A DNA stretch of 64,000 bases from Pseudaeromonas sp038247115 (GCA_038247115.1 JBBRVG010000003.1:1-64000); one strand, 5' to 3'; counted from the stretch's first letter, positions 17,656 through 27,457 are shown. Program-made: numbers and translations. Notes: generated from the sequence alone by a model not told the origin.

Positions 17656-18876
17656 TTACATGCTCACCATGTTATTCAATTCCAGGATCGGTTGCAGGAT
17701 CGACATGACGATAAACAGCACGATTGCCGCCATCGACACCACCAGGGCTGGTTCAAATACTCCGAGGGCGATATTGACCTGACCTTCGAATTCCCGATCC
17801 TGGTTATCCGCCGCCCGCTCTAGCATATTGTCCAACTCGCCGCTGCGTTCACCCGAGGCGATCATGTGCAGCATCATGGGCGGAAACAACTTGGTCTGTT
17901 CCAGCGCCGTGCGCAGGCTACTGCCTTCGCGCACGCGCTCGGAGGCGGCCACCAGCCGGGCGCGGGCATAATCGTTGGTCAATACCTCACCACTGATGCG
18001 CATCCCTTCCAGCAAGGGTACGGCGCTGGAGTTGAGAATACTTAAGGTACGGGCATAGCGGGCGGTGTTAATGCCGCGCGCAACCCGACCGATGACTGGT
18101 AAACGCAACAACAAGGCATGGTAGCGGATCCGCCGCTCCGGCTTACGATTCCACCAGCGGAAAAACAGTAACGCGCAGCCCAGTAGCAGGACCACGGCAA
18201 GGCCATAATCACGGACAAAATCACTGGCCCCCATCAGGATCCGGGTCGATAGCGGCAGTTGTTGCTTCATATGCACAAATTGCTCGACCACCTTGGGCAC
18301 CACCGAGGAGAGCAGGATCGCGATCACGCCGACCGCCACCAGCGTCAACACAATCGGGTAGATCATCGCCTGCATCAGCTTGTTCTTCATCTGCTGGCGC
18401 TGTTCGGTGTAATCCGCCAATCGGTTGAGCACCTTTTCCAGGTGACCGGATTTTTCCCCAGCCGCCACCATTGCGCGATAGAGTTGATCAAACACCGACG
18501 GGAAGGTTGCCATCGCCTCAGCCATGGCATGGCCTTCCAGGACCTTGCCGCGTACCGCCGAGATCAGGGTGCGCTGCTTGGGCTTCTCACACTGTTCGGC
18601 CACCGCCTTGAGTGATTCCTCAATCGGCAGAGCGGCCGCCACCAGAGTAGCCAGCTGACGGGTAATCAACGCCAGATCGCCGGTACTCATCGACGGTCGG
18701 AATAGTGAAAAACCGCTCGCCTCACGCCGGGCTTTTTCCACCGTCTCCGTAACTTCCAGTGGCGTCAGTCCTTGCTCACGCAGTTGCTGACGCACCAGGC
18801 GCGCAGAGTCAGCCTCCAGCACGCCGTGCTTGCGGCGGCCTTTGGCATCCAGTGCCTGATACTCGTAAGCAGCCAT
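17656..18876 (-). CDS. gspF: Type II secretion inner-membrane protein GspF (ExeF)
   Basis: Polytopic platform protein, 406 aa, with two homologous cytoplasmic domains and three membrane helices (IYPIVLTLVAVGVIAILL; LAVVLLLGCALLF; and a C-terminal VVSMAAIVLFIVMSI). The family signatures LATLVAAALPIEESL and MIASGERSGELDNMLERAA are present. It links GspE ATP hydrolysis to pseudopilus assembly. It starts 2 bp after gspE. Confidence 0.96.
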   Translation of the reverse strand: MAAYEYQALDAKGRRKHGVLEADSARLVRQQLREQGLTPLEVTETVEKARREASGFSLFRPSMSTGDLALITRQLATLVAAALPIEESLKAVAEQCEKPKQRTLISAVRGKVLEGHAMAEAMATFPSVFDQLYRAMVAAGEKSGHLEKVLNRLADYTEQRQQMKNKLMQAMIYPIVLTLVAVGVIAILLSSVVPKVVEQFVHMKQQLPLSTRILMGASDFVRDYGLAVVLLLGCALLFFRWWNRKPERRIRYHALLLRLPVIGRVARGINTARYARTLSILNSSAVPLLEGMRISGEVLTNDYARARLVAASERVREGSSLRTALEQTKLFPPMMLHMIASGERSGELDNMLERAADNQDREFEGQVNIALGVFEPALVVSMAAIVLFIVMSILQPILELNNMVSM

Positions 18877-18878
18877 GG

Positions 18879-20414
18879 CTAATCCTCCCGGGTGACCCGC
18901 AGCACTTCTTCCAGACTGGTGATGCCCAGCATCACCTTATCCAGACCGTCGCTGCGAATGCTCGGGGTAAAAGAGCGGATCATGCGTTCGATAGCGAGTT
19001 CACCCGCTTCGGCGTGGATCGCCTCCCGCACCGCCTCATCCACCAGCAGTAATTCATGAATGCCGGTCCGGCCGCGGTAGCCGGAGTAGTTGCACTCCTC
19101 GCACCCCTTAGGTCGATAGATGGTGGGATTGTCCTGCGCCGGAATACTCAGCAGCAGTTTTTCTTGCTCAGTCAGCTGATGAGGCTCACGGCAGTGCGGA
19201 CACAGGGTTCGCACCAACCGCTGAGCCAGAACGGCCAATAACGAAGTCGACAGCAAGAAGGGCTCAATGCCCATGTCCCGCAAGCGGGTGACAGCGCCGA
19301 TGGCGGTGTTGGTGTGCAAAGTTGACATCACCAGGTGACCCGTCAGTGAGGCTTGCACCGCAATTTGTGCGGTTTCCAGATCGCGAATTTCCCCAACCAT
19401 CACCACATCCGGATCCTGACGCAAAATGGCACGCAGGCCGCGGGCAAAGGTCATATCCACCTTGGTATTAACCTGGGTCTGCCCGATACCCTCCAGGTCG
19501 AATTCGATGGGATCTTCCACCGTCAGGATATTGCGATCCTTGGAGTTGATTTCCGACAGGGCCGCATACAGGGTGGTGCTCTTGCCCGAGCCGGTCGGCC
19601 CGGTAACCAGAATGATGCCGTGGGGTTTGCGGATCAGCGTCGAGATATGTTCCCGATTTCGCGCTGTCATCCCCAACTGTTTCAGTTCCAGGCGGACGTT
19701 GTTTTTATCCAGCAAGCGCAATACCACCCGCTCACCGTGACTGGATGGCATGGTAGAAACCCGGACATCGACCGCTCGCCCGCCAATGCGCAGGGCAATC
19801 CGCCCATCCTGGGGGACCCGCTTCTCGGCAATATCCATCTTGGACATCACCTTGATCCGCGACACCAACAGCGATGCCAGTTTGCGATGGGGGCGCAGGA
19901 TTTCACGCAAGACACCATCGATGCGGAAGCGGATGATCAGATGCCGCTCGAAGGTCTCGATATGGATATCCGAAGCCTCTTCCTTGATGGCTTCGCTCAG
20001 CATGGCATTGATGAGCCGGATAATAGGGGCATCATCCTCGGCATCCAGCAGATCTTCGTTATCCGGCAGCTCCTCGGCCAGGGTGAAAAAGTCCACCTCG
20101 TTGCCGATATCTTCCATCATCTGCCGCGCTTCGGACGAATCGCGCTGATAACTCATCATCAAGTGTTCATCGAAAGCTTCTGCCTCCAGAAACTCGATTC
20201 CGAACGGCGCCCCGGCCACCCGGCGCACCTCAAGCAGGGTTTCTGGCAACACCCCCGGCCGACACAGCAGGCGCAGTTCGCCTTTCTGCTCTTCGAGAAT
20301 GACGCCGCGATCCCGGGCAAAGGCGAAGTGCAGACGCACGCCATCGCCATATTCGGCCTGCGGCTCAGCAGCAAGAACTCCCAGTGACTGCTCCAACACC
20401 GGCACCTCCCTCAC
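18879..20414 (-). CDS. gspE: Type II secretion ATPase GspE (ExeE)
   Basis: Cytoplasmic hexameric secretion ATPase, 511 aa. Walker A is GPTGSGKST, the Asp and His boxes follow, and Walker B is in QDPDVVMVGEIRDLETA. The tetracysteine zinc domain reads LCPHC then GCEECNYSGYRGR. Start codon is GTG at 20414, overlapping the gspD stop by 4 bp. It energises pseudopilus extension with GspL and GspF. Confidence 0.96.
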   Translation of the reverse strand: MREVPVLEQSLGVLAAEPQAEYGDGVRLHFAFARDRGVILEEQKGELRLLCRPGVLPETLLEVRRVAGAPFGIEFLEAEAFDEHLMMSYQRDSSEARQMMEDIGNEVDFFTLAEELPDNEDLLDAEDDAPIIRLINAMLSEAIKEEASDIHIETFERHLIIRFRIDGVLREILRPHRKLASLLVSRIKVMSKMDIAEKRVPQDGRIALRIGGRAVDVRVSTMPSSHGERVVLRLLDKNNVRLELKQLGMTARNREHISTLIRKPHGIILVTGPTGSGKSTTLYAALSEINSKDRNILTVEDPIEFDLEGIGQTQVNTKVDMTFARGLRAILRQDPDVVMVGEIRDLETAQIAVQASLTGHLVMSTLHTNTAIGAVTRLRDMGIEPFLLSTSLLAVLAQRLVRTLCPHCREPHQLTEQEKLLLSIPAQDNPTIYRPKGCEECNYSGYRGRTGIHELLLVDEAVREAIHAEAGELAIERMIRSFTPSIRSDGLDKVMLGITSLEEVLRVTRED

Positions 20415-22429
20415 TGGCTCTGGGTCGCAGCGCGACCCGCCGCTGCGGCCTCGGCCTGCTTGGCCCTATACTGCTCTATCTCTTTTTGCAGCTCAGGTGA
20501 AACCGTGGTGTCGGAGCCATAAGCAGGAATCACCGGCGTGGTTATCTCATCGGGCATCAGGTGCAAACCCTTGCTGGCCCGATCCAGTTGTTCAGCTCGG
20601 AACATGCTGTATTTGGCGTTGGAGATCCCGGAGTAGGTGACCGGATCCCGCAGTATCACAGGGCGAATAAACACCATCAGGTTACGTTTGGATTTATCGC
20701 TTTTAGTGGACTTGAACAGTTCACCCAGGACAGGAATATCCCCTAGCAATGGTACCTTGGAAACGATCTCGCTGGTCTTCTCATCCAGCAAACCACCGAG
20801 CACCACAGTCTCCCCACTCTTGACCAGCACGGTATTCTTGATGGTACGCACATTAAAGGTTGGTCCCAAGCTGCTGCCACTGCTGCCGGTACCCGAGGAA
20901 CTGGTGCTATCGACGCTGGACACTTCCTGTTCTATCTCCAGCAGCACCGAATCCCCTTCGTTGATCTGCGGCTTAAATTTCAGTTTGGTACCCACAGTCT
21001 TACGCTCAACGGTATTAAAAACTGCGGAATCACTGGATGTTGAAGTCTGGGAACCCGTCAGCACTGGCACTTCCTGACCCACATTGAACTCGGCTTCCTG
21101 ATTATCCATGGTAGCCAGACTCGGAGTCGCCAACACATCGCTCTTGGTATCCTGTTTCAGCGCCGTCACCAACGCAAACCAGTCCCCTTGATAGAAACCC
21201 AGTATCGCCCCCGAGGTCTTGGCCAGCGAGCTGAAGTCCGCCTCGCCGTCATCTCCGATGATCCCGGAAACCGGTGCTTGGGAAGAGTTATCCGCGAACT
21301 GCACCATCCCGCCCTGAGTATTACCCCACTGCACCCCGAACTGTGCCGCGTCGCCATTGGCGACTTCGACGATGATCGCCTCGACCAGGACCTGGGCGCG
21401 GCGGATATCCAGCCGGGAGATCACCTTCTCCAACTCCTGCATCTCATCGGGTTGCGCGGTAATGACCAGCGCATTGGTCTGTTCATCCGCCTCTATGCTC
21501 ATCTTCTTGGTGGTGGCTACAGCCTGCTGGCCGCCACCCTGCTTCTTATCCTGAATGCTCTTGCTGACACCGGTCAGCACTTCGACCAGATTCTTGGCCT
21601 TGGCGTACTTGAGGTAGTAGACCTTGGTGTTACCATCATTTTGCTGATCCTTATCCAGTTGGCGGATCATCTGCATCACCCGCTGCCGCGCCTTGGGATC
21701 ACCCGACACCACCACCGAATTGGTTCTGTCATCGGCGACCACTTTCGGCGCAAGTAGGGAACTCATGTTGGTTTTGCCTTCATCCTTGGTCAGGGCACTG
21801 ATCAATCGCACTATTTCGGCAGCAGAGGCATATTTCAGCCGTACTATATCCACATCCTGGTCACCGACTTTATCGACCCGGCGGACTATATCGACCAGAC
21901 GACTAACCACCATGGCGCGACCAGTAATCAGCAGCACGTTCGACGGCTCGTAGTGCACCACGTTGCCGCCACCAGCATTGTCGTTGAGCTGCCGCAACAG
22001 CGGCGCCAACTCGCGAACCGACACATTGCGCACCGGAACCACCCGAGTCACCATTTCGTCACCGGAGCCGGGAGCGGCATCATCCACCACCGGGATACCG
22101 GAAGTTTTAGCGGTATTGGATCGCAGCACCTTGAGCACGCCGTTATCCATGGTCACCACGGAGAAGCCATAGACATCCAGCACGCTGAGGAAAAACTGGT
22201 AATACTGCTCGTCGTTCAACAAGTCATAGCTGCGGACGTTAATCTTGCCACGCACCGAGGGGTCGACAATGATGGTCTTGTTCAGGTTCTTGCCGACCGT
22301 ATTGATGAACTCCTGAATATCAGTTCCTTTGAAACTGGCAGAAAACTCGGCCGACCGGACAACCGGGCTGCCCAGGAGGGTCGCGGCCAAGACACAGGCC
22401 AGTAGCGTAGAGATTCCCTTGTTACTCAT
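20411..22429 (-). CDS. gspD: Type II secretion secretin GspD (ExeD)
   Basis: Outer-membrane secretin subunit, 672 aa, forming the exit channel. The signal peptide ends near SPVVRSAEF, N0-N3 domains follow, then the secretin core with VPVLTGSQ, KTVGTKLKFKPQINEGD and VVLGGLLDEKTSE. A Ser/Gly-rich insert (SSVDSTSSSGTGSSGSS) lies before the last barrel strands. The start is separated from gspC by 23 bp. Confidence 0.97.
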   Translation of the reverse strand: MSNKGISTLLACVLAATLLGSPVVRSAEFSASFKGTDIQEFINTVGKNLNKTIIVDPSVRGKINVRSYDLLNDEQYYQFFLSVLDVYGFSVVTMDNGVLKVLRSNTAKTSGIPVVDDAAPGSGDEMVTRVVPVRNVSVRELAPLLRQLNDNAGGGNVVHYEPSNVLLITGRAMVVSRLVDIVRRVDKVGDQDVDIVRLKYASAAEIVRLISALTKDEGKTNMSSLLAPKVVADDRTNSVVVSGDPKARQRVMQMIRQLDKDQQNDGNTKVYYLKYAKAKNLVEVLTGVSKSIQDKKQGGGQQAVATTKKMSIEADEQTNALVITAQPDEMQELEKVISRLDIRRAQVLVEAIIVEVANGDAAQFGVQWGNTQGGMVQFADNSSQAPVSGIIGDDGEADFSSLAKTSGAILGFYQGDWFALVTALKQDTKSDVLATPSLATMDNQEAEFNVGQEVPVLTGSQTSTSSDSAVFNTVERKTVGTKLKFKPQINEGDSVLLEIEQEVSSVDSTSSSGTGSSGSSLGPTFNVRTIKNTVLVKSGETVVLGGLLDEKTSEIVSKVPLLGDIPVLGELFKSTKSDKSKRNLMVFIRPVILRDPVTYSGISNAKYSMFRAEQLDRASKGLHLMPDEITTPVIPAYGSDTTVSPELQKEIEQYRAKQAEAAAAGRAATQSQ

Positions 22430-22452
22430 TAACTGCGTGACTCCAGTTTTAG

Positions 22453-23340
22453 TTATTCCGTCAGCTTGATGTAGATATCCTGCTGCTGGCCATTACGCTC
22501 CACCGTCAGGTTCATCTCGGTCATCGAAGACAATTGATTCATGATTTGCATGGCCTGGCCATTATCGCGCAGGTCATAGCCATTAATGCTGACCGCCAGG
22601 TCATTGGATTGCAGTCCAATGCGATGGAAGAAGGCAACATCCTTGCCCGGGTTGATGCGATACCCCTGCATCTTGCCTTCCGTCATGATCGGGGAAATAT
22701 TGACATAATCGAGCAGCTTCCCCGGATTTTTCACTAGATCGTTGCGTAATTGGCTCAGCTCGGGCGTGCCGCCGCTCGCCACAGGGGCCGCCGGTTGTTG
22801 CCCCAGCGCCTTGAACTCCTCACCATCCAGCATCAGCGTCTCATCCTGACCCTGATTATCCAGGATCACCCGATCCGGCAAAATATCCTGCAACCTGGCC
22901 TGAGTACCGGTCACCAGGTCACCGATACCATAACTCGACTCTTCGCCGCCATTGATGATGATGGCAATCGACCGATCAGCCTGATTACTGGCCAACACTC
23001 CGGTCAGCGTCAAATTCAACCGGGTGCGCGGCATATCTTGCTGACGCGTCGAACTCCCGGCGACAGGGCGCTTGACCGCGGGCGCCTCCGCTTTACCAAA
23101 CAAGGCCAGTTGCAGCAGAGCACGCACATCCAGCGGATTAGCGGCCGGTGGCGCACCACTAGCCATCAGTGTCGGACGAATCAACGGCTGTGCTGGCCCC
23201 TTGGCTGCTGGCAGCAGCTGCCAGGTCAGAGTGGCCAACTGCTGACAACAGAGGATCAACAAAATCCCGAATGCTCCCTGACTGATACGGGATATGGGCA
23301 AGCCAGCCAGCCATTTAACAAGACGATCCCGTGGTTCCAT
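22453..23340 (-). CDS. gspC: Type II secretion protein GspC (ExeC)
   Basis: Bitopic inner-membrane protein, 295 aa, that contacts the secretin through its homology region and helps substrate selection. The single membrane helix is near residues 20-40, the HR domain covers RLNLTLTGVLASN to the GEEFK segment, and a C-terminal PDZ domain includes GYRINPGKDVAFFHRIGLQ. I start at the ATG at 23340 (AGGGA upstream); an in-frame TTG at 23367 is less likely. It is the first gene of the twelve-gene exe operon. gspA, gspB and gspO (prepilin peptidase) are not in the window. Confidence 0.93.
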   Translation of the reverse strand: MEPRDRLVKWLAGLPISRISQGAFGILLILCCQQLATLTWQLLPAAKGPAQPLIRPTLMASGAPPAANPLDVRALLQLALFGKAEAPAVKRPVAGSSTRQQDMPRTRLNLTLTGVLASNQADRSIAIIINGGEESSYGIGDLVTGTQARLQDILPDRVILDNQGQDETLMLDGEEFKALGQQPAAPVASGGTPELSQLRNDLVKNPGKLLDYVNISPIMTEGKMQGYRINPGKDVAFFHRIGLQSNDLAVSINGYDLRDNGQAMQIMNQLSSMTEMNLTVERNGQQQDIYIKLTE

Positions 23341-23487
23341 GCCTGTTCCCTGATGTCGCAATACCAAAATGACAGAATCCTCGCCCTGTGAACGAGCTCG
23401 GTATTCTCACCCGTCACGTCTGAGCTGACAACCCACCAAGCCCGCGCTAGTTCAAATTCCTGAATCCTGCCAACCCATATCCTCTGT

Positions 23488-23493
23488 TATAAT
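23488..23493 (+). promoter_or_regulatory. Candidate -10 element for hslR
   Basis: Perfect TATAAT 32 bp before the hslR start; no convincing sigma-70 -35. A CCCATAT at 23474-23480 matches the sigma-32 -10 core (CCCATnT), but the upstream GTTCAAA (23450-23456) is 17 bp away, longer than usual. Confidence 0.35.
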
Positions 23494-23524
23494 CGTTCGG
23501 CGTGACACAAGGTGAGACAATTCG

Positions 23525-23935
23525 ATGACAAAAGCCGAATCAGCCAGCAATCAGGTGCGTCTGGACAAGTGGTTGTGGGCTGCACGCTTCTACAAGACTC
23601 GCGCCATCGCTCGAGCCATGATTGAAGGCGGCAAGGTTCACTACAATGGTCAGCGCAGCAAACCCGGAAAAGTACTTGAAGTCGGAGCCCTGATCACCCT
23701 GCGACAGAGCGACGAGGAAAAAGAGGTCGTGGTACTGCAGCTCAGCGAACAAAGACGCAGCGCCCCGGAAGCCCAGCAGTTATATGCCGAAACTGACGCC
23801 AGCCGCATCAAGCGCGAACGTCAAGCCGAGGCTCGACGACTGAACAGCCTGTACGCCCCGCATCCGGATCAGCGGCCGGACAAGAAACAACGACGTCAAT
23901 TAGTCCGCCTCAAACAGGGCAACACAGAGTCATAA
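23525..23935 (+). CDS. hslR: Ribosome-associated heat shock protein Hsp15
   Basis: S4-domain RNA-binding protein, 136 aa, that in E. coli binds free 50S subunits carrying a stalled peptidyl-tRNA. The S4 domain is at residues 10-70 (VRLDKWLWAARFYKTR, ARAMIEGGKVHYNGQRSKPG). The C-terminal tail is highly basic (DKKQRRQLVRLK). AAGGTGAG at 23509-23516 precedes the start. It is followed 27 bp later by hslO, the same heat-shock pair as in E. coli. Confidence 0.95.
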   Translation: MTKAESASNQVRLDKWLWAARFYKTRAIARAMIEGGKVHYNGQRSKPGKVLEVGALITLRQSDEEKEVVVLQLSEQRRSAPEAQQLYAETDASRIKRERQAEARRLNSLYAPHPDQRPDKKQRRQLVRLKQGNTES

Positions 23936-23962
23936 CCGCAGCCAAGACATATATAGAGAGAT

Positions 23963-24850
23963 ATGATGAAAAAACCGGATCAACTGTATCGCTATCTATT
24001 TGAACACTACCAGGTCCGCGGCGAACTGGTGCAACTGGATGAGACGTTTCACCAGATGGTGGCGGCCCAGACATATCCGGAGCCGGTACGCCGCTTGTTG
24101 GGCGAATTGCTGGTAGCGACCAGCTTGCTCACCGCCACCTTGAAATTTTCAGGTGCCATCACGGTGCAGTTGCAAGGAAATGGCCCGGTGCGGCTGGCAG
24201 TGATCAACGGCGACGACCAACAACAACTGCGCGGTGTGGCGCGCTGGGAAGGCGATATGCCAACGGAGCCGACCCTCAAGGCCCTGGTGGGCGATGGCCA
24301 GTTGATCATCACCATATCCCCGGAAGAGGGCGAACGCTATCAAGGGATAGTGGCACTGGAAGCCGACAGTCTGGCTCGCTCGCTGGAAAGCTATTTCGCA
24401 CAATCTGAACAGCTGGCCACGCGGATCTGGATCCGGACTGGCGGAACTCATGATGCACCGCTAGCCGCGGGGATGTTGCTGCAATCCCTCCCTGCCAGTG
24501 GCGAGGAGCATGCCGACCAGTTTGACCATCTGAGCAAACTGACAGATACCATCAAGGACGAAGAGCTGTTCACCTTGCCGGCCGAGGAGATCCTCTACCG
24601 CTTGTACCACGAAGAAGAAGTCCGCGTGTTCGATCCTCAGGACATCCGCTTCCTGTGCACCTGCTCCCGCCAGCGTTGCGAACAGGCGCTGTTGCAACTT
24701 GGTCAAAGTGAAGTGGAAGCCATGATCCAGGAACAGGGGCAAGTCGATATGCACTGTGACTACTGCGGTACTCACTATCTGTTTGATGCCATTGATGCCC
24801 AAGTGCTGTTCAATGACAACCGGGCCAGCGGTAACGATGCGGTACACTAA
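23963..24850 (+). CDS. hslO: Redox-regulated chaperonin Hsp33
   Basis: Holdase chaperone, 295 aa, activated by oxidation. The redox switch is complete: CTC near residues 229-231 and CDYC near 263-266 form the zinc-binding tetracysteine site. The N-terminal domain shows VAAQTYPEPVRRLLGELL and the KFSGAITVQLQGNGPVRL type region. ATGATG offers starts at 23963 and 23966. It is the second gene of hslR-hslO, and a clear terminator follows. Confidence 0.96.
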   Translation: MMKKPDQLYRYLFEHYQVRGELVQLDETFHQMVAAQTYPEPVRRLLGELLVATSLLTATLKFSGAITVQLQGNGPVRLAVINGDDQQQLRGVARWEGDMPTEPTLKALVGDGQLIITISPEEGERYQGIVALEADSLARSLESYFAQSEQLATRIWIRTGGTHDAPLAAGMLLQSLPASGEEHADQFDHLSKLTDTIKDEELFTLPAEEILYRLYHEEEVRVFDPQDIRFLCTCSRQRCEQALLQLGQSEVEAMIQEQGQVDMHCDYCGTHYLFDAIDAQVLFNDNRASGNDAVH

Positions 24851-24879
24851 CGCCTGAGTGCAGCCACCCTTTCCCCACA

Positions 24880-24901
24880 GGAGGCCATTGGCCTCCTTTT
24901 T
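24880..24901 (+). terminator. hslO terminator
   Basis: Seven-base-pair perfect stem GGAGGCC-ATT-GGCCTCC followed by five T. Confidence 0.85.
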
Positions 24902-24920
24902 ATGGCAGAGCCCGCACAAA

Positions 24921-24967
24921 TTTGGTGCTGTATCGCACATTATCCATATCTTTTATGTTGTCATTAT
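24921..24967 (+). promoter_or_regulatory. Candidate CRP site and -10 for pckA
   Basis: GGTGC-N6-GCACA (24924-24939) is a 7/10 match to the CRP core TGTGA-N6-TCACA. CATTAT at 24962-24967 could be the -10, placing the site centre near -42, a class II position. The rest of the 24902-25170 gap shows no gene. An AGGAGA stretch at about 25160 is the pckA ribosome binding site. Confidence 0.4.
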
Positions 24968-25170
24968 TTATCTGCCTATTTTGGCTTTTTCAGTATAAGT
25001 CACTGGAAAGAAACGATTTCAATGGTGCATCAGCAAGGCCAAATAACAACCCTGCCCGATCCTGCTCATAAGCTATCCCGGTTCTTTGACTCGGGTCGCT
25101 TTTCTCCCCGTCAGCGCTGTCTAGACTCAGATCCAGATAGACCATACCGCTACGACACCAGGAGAAGACA

Positions 25171-26793
25171 ATGGCAAACCAAGCTACCCTGGCTGATGTA
25201 TTAAGCCTCGAGCAATACGGCATTCATGATGTGGCCGAGATAGTACGCAATCCCTCGTATGAACAGCTGTTTATCGAAGAAACTAATCCGGCATTGACCG
25301 GCTTCGAACGCGGTGTGGTGACCTCTATGGGGGCGGTCAAAGTGGATACCGGCGTTTTCACTGGACGCTCACCCAAGGATAAGTATCTGGTGCTGGACGA
25401 TACGACTCGAGACACTGTCTGGTGGAGTGATGGCGGCAAGAATGATAACAAACCGATTAGCCCGGAAGTCTGGACCCACTTGAAGCAGTTGGTTGGCGAA
25501 GAACTCTCTGGCAAACGTCTGTTTGTGGTGGATGGCTACTGTGGAGCCAATCCAGATACCCGACTGAAGGTTCGGATCATCACCGAAGTGGCCTGGCAGG
25601 CGCATTTTGTCAAAAACATGTTTATCCGTCCGAGCGAGGCGGAGTTGGTCGACTTTACGCCCGATTTCGTGGTGCTAAATGGTTCCAAATGCATCAACCC
25701 GCAATGGAAAGAACAGGGACTCAACTCCGAGAACTTTGTCGCCTTCAATCTGACGGAAAACCTGCAGGTTATCGGCGGCACCTGGTATGGCGGCGAGATG
25801 AAGAAGGGCCTGTTCTCTGTCATGAACTACCTGTTGCCGCTGCGTGGTATTGCCTCCATGCACTGTTCAGCCAACGTGGGGAAAGAGGGTGATGTGGCGG
25901 TGTTCTTCGGACTCTCCGGCACCGGTAAAACCACGCTATCAACCGATCCAAAACGGGCACTGATCGGCGATGATGAACATGGCTGGGACGACAGCGGTGT
26001 CTTCAACTTTGAAGGCGGCTGCTATGCCAAAACCATCAAGCTGTGTAAGGAAGCCGAGCCGGATATTTATAATGCCATCCGTCGGGATGCCTTGCTGGAA
26101 AACGTCACTATCGATGAGCAAGGCGTTGTCGATTTCAATGATGGCAGCAAGACCGAAAATACCCGGGTCTCCTACCCGCTCTACCATATCGACAATATTG
26201 TCAAACCGGTATCAGCCGCCGGGCATGCCACCAAGGTCATATTCCTGACCGCCGATGCCTTCGGGGTCTTGCCTCCGGTATCCAAGCTGACCAAGGAGCA
26301 AACCAAATACCATTTCCTGTCCGGTTTCACGGCTAAATTGGCGGGTACCGAACGCGGCATCACCGAACCCCAACCAACCTTCTCCGCCTGTTTCGGCAAA
26401 GCTTTCCTGACGCTGCACCCAACCAAATATGGCGAGGAATTGGTCAAGCGTATGGAGGCAGCCGGTGCTGAGGCTTATCTGGTCAATACGGGCTGGAATG
26501 GCACCGGCAAACGGATCTCCATCAAGGATACTCGCGCCATCATCGACGGCATCCTTGATGGCTCCATCGAGCAGGCCGAGATGAAGACCTTGCCTATTTT
26601 CAACCTGGCGATCCCGCTGGAGTTGCCCAATGTAGACGCCCACATTCTGGATCCTCGCGACACTTATGCCAGTGATGCCGAATGGCAAAGTAAAGCTCTG
26701 GATCTTGCCGGGCGTTTCATTAAAAACTTTGTCCCCTACACCGACAACGAGGAAGGCAAGCGACTGGTTGCGGCCGGACCTCAACTCCCTTGA
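25171..26793 (+). CDS. pckA: Phosphoenolpyruvate carboxykinase (ATP)
   Basis: Converts oxaloacetate and ATP to PEP and CO2, the first step of gluconeogenesis. Length is 540 aa, as in E. coli. The kinase-1a P-loop is FGLSGTGKTTLS, the metal-binding LIGDDEHGW and kinase-2 segment follow, and FTGRSPKDKY binds substrate near residue 65. The start has AGGAG 8 bp upstream. It is monocistronic, with a candidate CRP site upstream and a terminator at 26820-26848. Confidence 0.97.
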   Translation: MANQATLADVLSLEQYGIHDVAEIVRNPSYEQLFIEETNPALTGFERGVVTSMGAVKVDTGVFTGRSPKDKYLVLDDTTRDTVWWSDGGKNDNKPISPEVWTHLKQLVGEELSGKRLFVVDGYCGANPDTRLKVRIITEVAWQAHFVKNMFIRPSEAELVDFTPDFVVLNGSKCINPQWKEQGLNSENFVAFNLTENLQVIGGTWYGGEMKKGLFSVMNYLLPLRGIASMHCSANVGKEGDVAVFFGLSGTGKTTLSTDPKRALIGDDEHGWDDSGVFNFEGGCYAKTIKLCKEAEPDIYNAIRRDALLENVTIDEQGVVDFNDGSKTENTRVSYPLYHIDNIVKPVSAAGHATKVIFLTADAFGVLPPVSKLTKEQTKYHFLSGFTAKLAGTERGITEPQPTFSACFGKAFLTLHPTKYGEELVKRMEAAGAEAYLVNTGWNGTGKRISIKDTRAIIDGILDGSIEQAEMKTLPIFNLAIPLELPNVDAHILDPRDTYASDAEWQSKALDLAGRFIKNFVPYTDNEEGKRLVAAGPQLP

Positions 26794-26819
26794 TCCAGCT
26801 CCAATCCGTCCCATATGAC

Positions 26820-26848
26820 AAACGGACCGCGAGGTCCGTTTGGTTTTT
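26820..26848 (+). terminator. pckA terminator
   Basis: Nine-base-pair stem AAACGGACC-GCGA-GGTCCGTTT followed by GGTTTTTC. Confidence 0.85.
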
Positions 26849-26896
26849 CATGCAAAGCCATTACCGACATGCCAGAACAAAACTGCAAAATCCCGG

Positions 26897-27382
26897 TCAG
26901 GACTCTTTGGCAGAGGGATAACGGATCAGGTTGATATACCAACTTTTTTTCCCGGTGGGGGTTTCCACCAGTGCCTCATCATCCACAGATTTCTTCAGCA
27001 AGGCTCGGGCCATAGGTGAATCAATCGAGATGTAATCCTTACGTTGGTAGATTTCATCCGGCCCGACAATCCGCAAACGCAGGCTCTCGCCGGCATCATT
27101 TTCGATCTCGACCCAGGCGCCGAAGAAGACCTTGCCATCCTGCTGTGGGGAGTAATCGACTACCCGGATCTCTTCCAACCGCTTGCGCAAATAGCGGACC
27201 CGCCGATCGATTTCCCGCAGTAACTTCTTGTTATAGTGGTAATCGGCATTCTCGGAACGGTCACCCAGACTCGCCGCCCAGGTCACCTTTTTGGTGACGT
27301 CGGGTCGTTTTTCACGCCACAAATGGTCAAGTTCCTGCTGTAAGGCTTCATAGCCTTCTCGGGTGATCAGATTTGTTTTCAT
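26897..27382 (-). CDS. greB: Transcript cleavage factor GreB
   Basis: Binds the secondary channel of RNA polymerase and stimulates cleavage of backtracked RNA, 161 aa. The N-terminal coiled coil carries the acidic tip pair in GDRSENADY. The C-terminal FKBP-like domain has VFFGAWVEIEND and YISIDSPMARALL. MKTNLITREGYEALQ aligns with E. coli GreB and fixes the start at 27382; an upstream in-frame ATG at 27427 adds unrelated residues. No strong Shine-Dalgarno is visible. It is divergent from tex, as in E. coli. Confidence 0.95.
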   Translation of the reverse strand: MKTNLITREGYEALQQELDHLWREKRPDVTKKVTWAASLGDRSENADYHYNKKLLREIDRRVRYLRKRLEEIRVVDYSPQQDGKVFFGAWVEIENDAGESLRLRIVGPDEIYQRKDYISIDSPMARALLKKSVDDEALVETPTGKKSWYINLIRYPSAKES

Positions 27383-27428
27383 AAGGCAAACTTGAGGAAT
27401 AGTATCCAGACTCGAAACGCGAGCCACC

Positions 27429-27457
27429 TTTATAGCGACTGTAGCCCTGAGTTTGAA
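27429..27457 (-). promoter_or_regulatory. Candidate greB promoter
   Basis: Minus-strand TTCAAA (27457-27452) and TATAAA (27434-27429) are 17 bp apart, about 50 bp before greB. Confidence 0.5.

Noticed and set aside
19353..20387. Open frame of about 344 codons opposite gspE
   Set aside because: Complementary shadow of the conserved gspE coding sequence; no homology or start signal.
23450..23480. Sigma-32 heat-shock promoter for hslR-hslO
   Set aside because: CCCATAT fits the -10 core, but the only upstream candidate, GTTCAAA, matches 5 of 7 and is 17 bp away, longer than the usual spacing. Not strong enough for a separate call.
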